Shown: piece after piece, positions 1 to 7,061 of the stretch
How positions within the stretch are numbered: the first letter of the stretch is position 1
How the letters are laid out: each line of letters opens with the position of its first letter
DNA from: Phenylobacterium sp.
GTDB taxonomy: Bacteria > Pseudomonadota > Alphaproteobacteria > Caulobacterales > Caulobacteraceae
Reading direction: 5' to 3'
Assembly (NCBI GenBank): GCA_025350885.1
Contig: JANXXA010000104.1
Coordinates: 1-7,061 of the forward strand
Length of the DNA: 7,061 nucleotides
The notes under the pieces: model-generated
Database searches by the model: none
Told to the model about the DNA's origin: nothing
The model's input: the letters and a program-made list of their open reading frames with translations, nothing else
Program-made: the position numbers and the translations under genes

Positions 1-667
1 GGCGCGGGCCTGGGAACGTATCTTTCCGATGGGGGTCGACAGCCCCGACTATGAGCCCACACCTGCGACCTCTATCGCCGCGATCGCCGAGGCGCGGGGC
101 GCCGATCCCCGCGCCGTCGCGCTGGACCACATGCTGGACGGCGGTGAAGGCGAGGGGCGCGGCATGCTCTATCTGCCACTGCTCAACTACGCCCAGAACA
201 CGCTCGATCCGGCCTATCAGATGCTGCAGCACGATTGCGTCGTCCCCGGCCTGTCCGACGGCGGCGCCCATGTCGGCATGATCTGCGACGGCAGCTTCCC
301 GACCACCAATATCGTCCACTGGACGCGCGACCGCACGCGGGGCCCCAAGTTCAGCCTGGAAAAAATGGTCAGGGCCCAATGCCGCGACACCGCCGAGACG
401 GTGGGGCTGTTCGATCGCGGGCTGGTCCAGCCGGGCTACCGCGCCGACCTCAACGTCATCGACTACGACCACCTGAAGCTGCGCGCGCCCAGCGTGGCTT
501 ATGACCTGCCCACCGGCGGGCGCCGGCTGATCCAGCGCGCCGACGGCTATACAGCGACCCTGGTCGCCGGCCAGATCACCTACCGCGACGGCGAGCCCAC
601 CGACGCCCTGCCGGGCCGGCTGCTGCGCGGCGCCCAGGCGGCGCCCACCGCGCTTGCCGCCGAATAG
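1..667 (+). CDS. Amidohydrolase, N-acyl-D-amino-acid deacylase-like (C-terminal part)
   Basis: The reading frame is open from the first complete codon (position 2) to a TAG at 665-667, so about 222 C-terminal residues are visible and the N-terminus lies outside the window. The Met at 29-31 is internal: in-frame coding sequence (ARAWERIFP) precedes it. The segment SDGGAHVG (Asp codon 257-259) matches the late metal-site/catalytic aspartate motif of the amidohydrolase superfamily as found in D-aminoacylases. The end of the protein, with GYRADLNVIDYD followed by a YRDGEPT strand, is the usual small beta-sandwich closure of these hydrolases. Enzymes of this type hydrolyse N-acyl-D-amino acids or related cyclic or linear amides, with metal in a TIM barrel. 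The N-terminal HxH metal site cannot be seen, so the substrate is open. It is probably co-transcribed with the dioxygenase that starts 11 bases downstream. Family call is firm; substrate is unknown. Confidence 0.85.
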   Translation, partial: ARAWERIFPMGVDSPDYEPTPATSIAAIAEARGADPRAVALDHMLDGGEGEGRGMLYLPLLNYAQNTLDPAYQMLQHDCVVPGLSDGGAHVGMICDGSFPTTNIVHWTRDRTRGPKFSLEKMVRAQCRDTAETVGLFDRGLVQPGYRADLNVIDYDHLKLRAPSVAYDLPTGGRRLIQRADGYTATLVAGQITYRDGEPTDALPGRLLRGAQAAPTALAAE

Positions 668-678
668 GACCCCACACC

Positions 679-1719
679 ATGAACGACATCGCTCGCTTTG
701 AGCCGACAGTCCTGGAGACCGCGTGCGAGTGGACGGCCGCCGACGTGGCCGATCCCGAGACCTGGACCGAGCACCTTTCGCCCGCCGAGATCGAGGAACT
801 GGAGGCCGCTGTCGCCCACGCGTTCAGCCTGTCCGACGACTTCCTGGCGATCGGCAAGACTGAGTTTCCCCTGCCGACGCTCGGCCCCCGGCTGAAGGCC
901 ATCGAGCGCGAGCTGATGGATGGCCGGGGCTTCGTGCGCCTGCGCGGCCTGCCGCGAGACCGCTGGTCGAACGACGAGATGAACATGGCCTACTGGGGGA
1001 TCGGCGCGCACCTGGGCCGGCCCTGGCCGCAGAACGCCAAGGGCCACCTGCTGGGCGACGTCACCGACCACGGCAAGGCGGCGGGCGATCCGACGTCGCG
1101 CGGCAACGAGATCGGCCTTGTCGGGCTCGACTTCCATTGCGACGGCTCCGACCTGGTGGGCCTGATGTGCCTGCGGACCGGGGTTTCCGGCGGCCTGTCG
1201 GCGGTGTGCAATTCCGTCGCCCTGCACAACCGGCTGGTGGCCGAGCGCCCCGATCTGGCGGCCGAGCTCTACAAGCCCCAGCCCTTCGACTACCGGGGCG
1301 AACAGGCCCCCGGCAGGCCCGGCTGGTATCTGATGCCGGTGTTCACCCGCCACGCCGGGCGGCTGTTTACCCGGCTGATCCGGCCTTACATCCTGGCCTC
1401 ACAGCGCCACGACGACGCTCCGCGCCTGACGCCCAAGGCCATCGAGGCCCTGACCTGGATGCAGGACCACGCCGAGGGCGGCGGCTACTCGGTGATCATG
1501 GATTTCCAGCCCGGCGACATGCAGTTCATCAACAATTACCACGTCCTGCACGGCCGCAGTGCTTACGAGGACGACCCCGCCACGGGCCGGGTGCGCCACC
1601 TCAAGCGCCTGTGGCTTGAAACCGACGCCCTGGCCGAGCGGCCCGAGGCGTTCGTCAACCGCATGGGAACCCACTGGGCCCGAAAACTGACCATCAGCCG
1701 GATGGACGCGGACGCCTGA
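679..1719 (+). CDS. TauD/TfdA-family Fe(II)/2-oxoglutarate-dependent dioxygenase
   Basis: This is a complete 346-residue protein. The Fe(II) facial triad is visible: H153 and D155 in FHCDGSD, and a distal His in NYHVLHGRSAYED (H291 fits the LHGR context; H288 is nearby). R306 in VRHLKRLW is spaced from H291 like the 2-oxoglutarate-binding Arg of TauD, and R310 matches the second conserved Arg. The first ~90 residues precede the core. They are followed by a block with YWGIGAHLGRPWPQNAKGHLLGD (residues from about 105, written in two parts in related proteins as YWGIGAHLG and QNAKG), typical of a TfdA subgroup of about 340 residues. These enzymes hydroxylate a small substrate with O2 and 2-oxoglutarate, giving succinate and CO2; the substrate cannot be read from sequence. 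The start has only a weak GGA-type ribosome site and lies 11 bases after the amidohydrolase stop, suggesting translational coupling in a catabolic operon. Confidence 0.9.
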   Translation: MNDIARFEPTVLETACEWTAADVADPETWTEHLSPAEIEELEAAVAHAFSLSDDFLAIGKTEFPLPTLGPRLKAIERELMDGRGFVRLRGLPRDRWSNDEMNMAYWGIGAHLGRPWPQNAKGHLLGDVTDHGKAAGDPTSRGNEIGLVGLDFHCDGSDLVGLMCLRTGVSGGLSAVCNSVALHNRLVAERPDLAAELYKPQPFDYRGEQAPGRPGWYLMPVFTRHAGRLFTRLIRPYILASQRHDDAPRLTPKAIEALTWMQDHAEGGGYSVIMDFQPGDMQFINNYHVLHGRSAYEDDPATGRVRHLKRLWLETDALAERPEAFVNRMGTHWARKLTISRMDADA

Positions 1720-1722
1720 GAC

Positions 1723-1743
1723 GCCCGGCGTTAGCCGCCGGGC
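1723..1743 (+). terminator. GC-rich hairpin after the dioxygenase gene
   Basis: A perfect 8-bp stem (GCCCGGCG at 1723-1730 pairing with CGCCGGGC at 1736-1743) encloses a 5-base loop TTAGC. It begins four bases after the dioxygenase stop codon. The downstream tail (AACTTCT) is only weakly T-rich, so it is not a textbook intrinsic terminator. Its position suggests it separates the amidohydrolase-dioxygenase unit from the BLUF-recQ unit, or protects the 3' end of the upstream mRNA. Confidence 0.55.
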
Positions 1744-1770
1744 AACTTCTGAAGGCGTATGGGGTCTCCG

Positions 1771-1778
1771 AAAGGTGA
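1771..1778 (+). promoter_or_regulatory. Ribosome binding site of the BLUF gene
   Basis: AAAGGTGA lies six bases before the ATG at 1785 and is the best Shine-Dalgarno match seen upstream of any gene in the window. It supports this ATG as the start. I see no convincing promoter in the short stretch 1744-1770, although one would be expected there if the hairpin at 1723-1743 terminates transcription. Confidence 0.7.
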
Positions 1779-1784
1779 CCTGAC

Positions 1785-2276
1785 ATGAGCCTCATCTCCG
1801 GCAGCCGGACACTGCACCGACTGGTCTACGCCAGCCGCCAGGCCCTCGACCTGCGGGCCAGCGCTGGCGCGCTCAATGCGGCGGGGGTCGACGAGATCAT
1901 CGGCGACATCATCCGCGCCTCCATCCGCAACAACCGCGCGGTCGACGTCACCGGCCTGCTGCTGGTCCACGAGGGCTATTTCCTTCAGACGCTGGAGGGG
2001 CCGGCGCAGGCCGTGCTGACCACCTATGGGCGGATCTGCAACGATCCGCGCCACAGCGACGCCAGGGTGCTGCAGGCCGGCCCCGCGGACCGGCGCATGT
2101 TCGCCGACTGGAACATGTGCGCCCGACGCATAAACCCGGGCGACGACGCGATCCTCGACACCCTTTCGCTGCGGAAGGACTTTGATCCCGAGCGGCTTTC
2201 GGGTCGGGCTGCCCTGCGGCTGCTCTGGGCTGTGCGCGGTATCCAGGACCGCACCCAGCTCCAGGCCATGGTCTGA
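1785..2276 (+). CDS. Short BLUF-domain blue-light photoreceptor
   Basis: This 163-residue protein is a BLUF (blue light using FAD) domain with a short C-terminal tail. The photocycle residues are all present: Y15 (RLVYAS), N50 (NNRAVDVTG), Q68 (FLQTLEGP), W109 and M111 (DWNM). The spacings N50-Q68 (18), Q68-W109 (41) and Q68-M111 (43) equal those of AppA (N45, Q63, W104, M106). The Y15-N50 distance is 35 against 24 in AppA, so about 11 extra residues (around ALDLRASAGALNAAGV) lie between the first strand and first helix. DPRH (87-90) is the usual family motif. Residues 112-163 hold no recognisable output domain and probably form the C-terminal helices of short BLUF proteins, which signal by protein-protein contact. 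It is soluble, without signal peptide or membrane segment. Its neighbour, 45 bases downstream, is recQ, probably in the same transcript; the partner is unknown. Confidence 0.92.
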   Translation: MSLISGSRTLHRLVYASRQALDLRASAGALNAAGVDEIIGDIIRASIRNNRAVDVTGLLLVHEGYFLQTLEGPAQAVLTTYGRICNDPRHSDARVLQAGPADRRMFADWNMCARRINPGDDAILDTLSLRKDFDPERLSGRAALRLLWAVRGIQDRTQLQAMV

Positions 2277-2321
2277 GATCGCCCGCTGGCCTGACGCCCG
2301 AGTCAGCGGCATAAGGGCGCG

Positions 2322-4538
2322 ATGACCGCTGCCGTCGCCAAGCTCGACCCCGATCCCACGGACGCGGCATCCCTGCAGCAAGCCCGCGACATCCTGCGCC
2401 ACACCTTTGGCTACCCCGAGTTCAAGGGGATGCAGGGCGAGGTGATCGCCGAGGTCCTGGCCGGCCGCAGCGCCATGGCCGTGCTGCCCACCGGCGGCGG
2501 CAAGAGCGCCTGCTATCAGATCCCCAGCTTGATCCGGCCCGGACTGGGCCTGGTCGTCTCGCCGCTGATCGCCCTGATGACCGATCAGGTGGCGGCCCTG
2601 CAGCAGCTGGGGGTCGCCGCCGCCCGGCTGGATTCCAACATCGACCCCGCCGAGAAGGGCGAGATCTGGCGGCGCATCGAGGCGGGCGACCTCGACCTGC
2701 TCTACGTCTCGCCGGAAGGGCTGATGCAGCCCTTGATGCTGGAGCGGCTGGCGCGCATCCCGCTCGCGCTGATCGCCATCGACGAAGCCCACTGCGTCAG
2801 CCAGTGGGGCCACGATTTCCGCCCCGACTACCGGATGCTGGGCCGGTTGGCGGAGATCTTCCCCGGCGTCCCGCGCCTGGCGGTGACCGCCACCGCCGAC
2901 GTGCGGACCCGCGAGGACATCCGCGCGGAGCTCAGGCTGGAGCAGTCGGCCGAATTCGTCGCCAGCTTCGCCCGGCCCGAACTGATCCTCTCAGCTGAGC
3001 GCAAGCGCGGCGCCGGCCACGCCCGCGTGGTCGAGCTGGTCACCGCCCGGCCCGACCGGTCCGGCGTGGTCTATGCCGGATCCCGCGACGGGGTCGACAA
3101 GCTGGCCCAGACCCTGCGCGACGCCGGCGTCCCGGCGCTGGCCTATCACGCCGGCCTGGAACGCCAGCTCAGGATCGACCGGCTGGAGCAGTTCCTGCAG
3201 GCCGACGTGGCGGTCATGGTGGCCACCATTGCCTTCGGCATGGGGGTCGACAAGCCCGACGTCCGCTTCGTGATCCACGCCGATCCGCCGTCGTCCATCG
3301 AGGCCTACTGGCAGGAGATCGGCCGCGCCGGGCGCGACGGTGACCCCGCCGAGGGCATCACCCTCTATGGCGCGGCCGACATGAGCTGGGCGCTGCGCCG
3401 GATCGCCGAGCGGGACATGGAGCCCGCCGTCAAGCAGGTGCAGGTCGGCAAGGTCCGTCAGCTCTACGCCCTGCTGGACGGGACCGGCTGCCGCGCCGCC
3501 ACCGTGCGGCGGTACTTTGGCGAGGCCGAGGTCGAGGTCTGCGGCCAGTGCGACCTCTGCACCGGACAGGTGGAGATGAGCGACTCCACGCAGGCCGCGC
3601 AGAAGGCGCTGTCGGCCGCGCACCGGCTGGCCGGGCGGTATGGCCGGGGCCGGCTGGTCGACCATCTGCTGGGCAGGACCAAGGACGTCAGCGACCACGA
3701 GGCCGGGCTCTCCACCTGGGGGATCGGCAAGGACCAGCCGCTGGCCGCCTGGCGCGACCTGGTCGAGCAGCTGCTGTTCGAGGGCCTGCTGCGCGAAGAC
3801 CCCAACGACGGCCGCCCGCTGGTCGGGGTCGGCGACGCCGAGGCGGTCCGGCGGGTGTTCCGCGGCGAACGCCGGGTGATGATCCAGACCCGCGCCGAGG
3901 CCCCGGCCAAGGCGACGCGGCGCGCGCGCAAGGGCCGCGAGGCGCTGGAGATGGCGTCCGGCGACGCCGCCCTGTTCGAGGCCCTGCGCGCCTGGCGCTC
4001 GGCCCAGGCCAAGGCCCAGCACGTCCCGCCCAATGTGATCTTCCACGACCGCACCCTGGCCGAGATCGCCGCCCTCAAGCCGGCCGGGCGCGCCGCCCTG
4101 GAACGCATCAACGGCGTCGGCGAAGGCAAACTCGCCCGCTACGGCGACGCGGTGCTGGAGGTGGTCGGCGGGTTTTCAGAGCTGGACGATCAGCGGCCCA
4201 GCCTGCTGGTCGAGCGCGCCCAGGAACTGCGCCGCGACATGTCGCCGCCGGAGCGCCTGCTCTGGGAGCAGCTGAAGGGACACAAGCTCGAGGGCTTCAA
4301 GTTCCGCCGGCAGCACCCCTTTGCCCCCTATATCCTCGATTTCTACTGCCCCGCGAAACGCCTGGCGATTGAAGTCGACGGCGAAGCGCACAGCATTGGC
4401 GACAATCCGCAGCGAGACGCCCGCCGCGACGCCTTCCTCAGATCGCAAGGGGTCAGCGTGATGCGGTTCTCGGCTGACGACGTCTTCCGGGAGATGAACG
4501 GCGTCATTCTCACCATCCTGGACGCCCTGAGCCGTTAG
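2322..4538 (+). CDS. recQ: RecQ ATP-dependent DNA helicase fused to a C-terminal DUF559 nuclease-like domain
   Basis: This 738-residue protein joins a full RecQ (E. coli RecQ has about 609 residues) to an extra domain. RecQ parts are the Q-motif region FGYPEFKGMQ (29-38, FKGMQ where E. coli has FRPGQ), Walker A TGGGKS (57-62), DEAH (154-157), the aromatic-rich loop CVSQWGHDFRPDY (158-170), TAT (189-191) and motif VI QEIGRAGRDG (331-340). The zinc site is C390-x16-C407-x2-C410-x2-C413, with the same spacing as E. coli. A winged helix lies at about 425-520 and HRDC at about 548-617. Residues 627-737 are a DUF559 domain, described separately. RecQ unwinds 3'-tailed duplexes, forks and recombination intermediates, working with RecF-pathway proteins and topoisomerase III. 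AAGGG at 2313-2317 is a modest ribosome site four bases before the ATG. The gene follows the BLUF gene by 45 bases and converges with gyrB. No frameshift is visible. Confidence 0.95.
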   Translation: MTAAVAKLDPDPTDAASLQQARDILRHTFGYPEFKGMQGEVIAEVLAGRSAMAVLPTGGGKSACYQIPSLIRPGLGLVVSPLIALMTDQVAALQQLGVAAARLDSNIDPAEKGEIWRRIEAGDLDLLYVSPEGLMQPLMLERLARIPLALIAIDEAHCVSQWGHDFRPDYRMLGRLAEIFPGVPRLAVTATADVRTREDIRAELRLEQSAEFVASFARPELILSAERKRGAGHARVVELVTARPDRSGVVYAGSRDGVDKLAQTLRDAGVPALAYHAGLERQLRIDRLEQFLQADVAVMVATIAFGMGVDKPDVRFVIHADPPSSIEAYWQEIGRAGRDGDPAEGITLYGAADMSWALRRIAERDMEPAVKQVQVGKVRQLYALLDGTGCRAATVRRYFGEAEVEVCGQCDLCTGQVEMSDSTQAAQKALSAAHRLAGRYGRGRLVDHLLGRTKDVSDHEAGLSTWGIGKDQPLAAWRDLVEQLLFEGLLREDPNDGRPLVGVGDAEAVRRVFRGERRVMIQTRAEAPAKATRRARKGREALEMASGDAALFEALRAWRSAQAKAQHVPPNVIFHDRTLAEIAALKPAGRAALERINGVGEGKLARYGDAVLEVVGGFSELDDQRPSLLVERAQELRRDMSPPERLLWEQLKGHKLEGFKFRRQHPFAPYILDFYCPAKRLAIEVDGEAHSIGDNPQRDARRDAFLRSQGVSVMRFSADDVFREMNGVILTILDALSR
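4200..4535 (+). other. DUF559 (Vsr/restriction-endonuclease-like) domain at the RecQ C-terminus
   Basis: Residues 627-737 of the recQ product match stand-alone DUF559 proteins from end to end: the leading ARxLRRxMSPPERLLWxxL helix (here RAQELRRDMSPPERLLW), FKFRRQHPFAPYILDFYC, LAIEVDGEAH, the RRDAFLRSQG helix and the VMRFSADDVF strand. Candidate active-site residues are E644, D673, E684, D686 and H690, all kept, so the nuclease fold looks intact rather than decayed. The linker from HRDC is short (about 618-626). No ribosome site or suitable start precedes the domain; the only early Met (M640) is already inside it, so it is probably made only as part of RecQ. By rough hand count about 17 of 112 codons end in A or T, mostly in the last third, more than in the helicase core. 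Nuclease activity is a family-level prediction, not an established biochemical fact. Confidence 0.88.
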
Positions 4539-4546
4539 CAGGCTGT

Positions 4547-4567
4547 CTTCCCCCGATACGGGGGAAG
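4547..4567. repeat. Left terminal hairpin of the palindromic element
   Basis: CTTCCCCCG (4547-4555) pairs with CGGGGGAAG (4559-4567) around the spacer ATA. It lies nine bases after the recQ stop codon, where it may stop transcription or stabilise the recQ mRNA end. Confidence 0.8.
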
Positions 4568-4644
4568 TGGCCCAAGATGCTCTTGCATCGCGGGTCGATG
4601 GGGGAAGTGGAAGCAGAAGAAGAATACTTCCCCCATTGTCGACC

Positions 4645-4667
4645 GGCCCCGGAACAAGTCCGGGGCC
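4645..4667. repeat. Internal 9-bp hairpin of the right unit
   Basis: GGCCCCGGA (4645-4653) pairs perfectly with TCCGGGGCC (4659-4667) around a 5-base loop ACAAG. The left unit has a shorter hairpin at the matching place, GATGC/GCATC (4576-4580 with 4585-4589, loop TCTT). The interior sequence thus differs between units while stem-loop structure is kept, which suggests that structure matters more than sequence. Confidence 0.75.
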
Positions 4668-4726
4668 ATTGCCGACATTTCCCCCGTATCGGGGGAAGAC
4701 AGGGCGGCCGAATGCGGAGCCAGCCC

Positions 4727-7061
<2,335 letters not shown>

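Larger units (their letters stand above)
4543..4702. repeat. 160-bp palindromic intergenic element between recQ and gyrB
   Basis: The ends are a perfect 24-bp inverted repeat (4543-4566 against 4679-4702). Each end is itself a hairpin (CTTCCCCCG, 3-base spacer, CGGGGGAAG on the left). Inside lies a second inverted pair, TGGGGGAAGT (4599-4608) against ACTTCCCCCA (4626-4635), flanked by GGTCGA-like bases on both sides. The element is thus two related units facing each other: 4547-4608 and, inverted, 4626-4698, with a purine-rich centre (4609-4625). This resembles REP/MITE-type palindromic intergenic repeats. It fills the gap between two convergent genes and could also act as a bidirectional terminator or mRNA end protector, though no T-run follows the stems. 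No gene is seen in 4539-4726. Confidence 0.85.

Noticed and set aside
580..1353. Open frame on the minus strand opposite the dioxygenase gene
   Set aside because: It overlaps the Fe-binding region of a well-supported gene and has no motif or ribosome site that I can see.
2283..2309. Possible hairpin between the BLUF gene and recQ (CCGCTG/CAGCGG, or CTGAC/GTCAG with a 6-base loop)
   Set aside because: The stems are only 5-6 bp, compete with each other and have no T-run, so I do not call a terminator; the BLUF-recQ pair is better read as one transcript.
1731..2813. Long open frame on the minus strand across the BLUF gene and the start of recQ
   Set aside because: It lies opposite two genes with strong family motifs, its translation is a low-complexity Gly/Ala/Arg/Gln mixture with no recognisable motif, and such frames are common opposite GC-rich genes.
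2991..4046. Long open frame on the minus strand within recQ
   Set aside because: It is antisense to conserved helicase motifs and the zinc site; its composition follows the codon bias of recQ and shows no domain.
4560..4695. Four G4-G5 runs on the plus strand that might form a G-quadruplex, a known RecQ substrate
   Set aside because: The runs (4560-4564, 4600-4604, 4662-4665, 4691-4695) are 26-57 bases apart, much too far for an ordinary quadruplex, and each pairs well with a nearby C-run as a hairpin.

Overview
The window is GC-rich DNA (roughly two thirds G+C or more, with strong G/C preference at third codon positions). The gyrase B type, the short BLUF protein, the DUF559 nuclease domain and the G5/C5 palindromic intergenic repeat together suggest an alphaproteobacterium, most likely of the Caulobacter/Phenylobacterium group. 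That placement is inference from gene style, not from a marker comparison.

Layout. Positions 1-667 (+) hold the C-terminal part of an amidohydrolase of the N-acyl-D-amino-acid deacylase (D-aminoacylase-like) type. Eleven bases later, 679-1719 (+) encodes a TauD/TfdA-type Fe(II)/2-oxoglutarate dioxygenase; the two look like the end of one catabolic operon. A GC-rich hairpin at 1723-1743 probably ends that unit. A second plus-strand unit follows: a short BLUF blue-light receptor (1785-2276) and, 45 bases on, a RecQ helicase (2322-4538). Positions 4539-4726 contain no gene but a 160-bp palindromic element (4543-4702). The rest of the window (4727-7061, minus strand) is gyrB, convergent with recQ, with its N-terminus outside the window.

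The most unusual feature is the RecQ protein. Its first ~617 residues form a complete RecQ (helicase core, four-cysteine zinc site, winged helix, HRDC). About 110 more residues follow in the same frame and form a full DUF559 domain, a Vsr/restriction-endonuclease-like predicted nuclease that usually occurs as a stand-alone small protein. The stop codon lies only a few bases before the palindromic repeat. A helicase joined to a predicted nuclease, next to a possibly mobile palindromic repeat and behind a light sensor, is the best candidate here for something not yet described. The other genes look like ordinary, intact family members.
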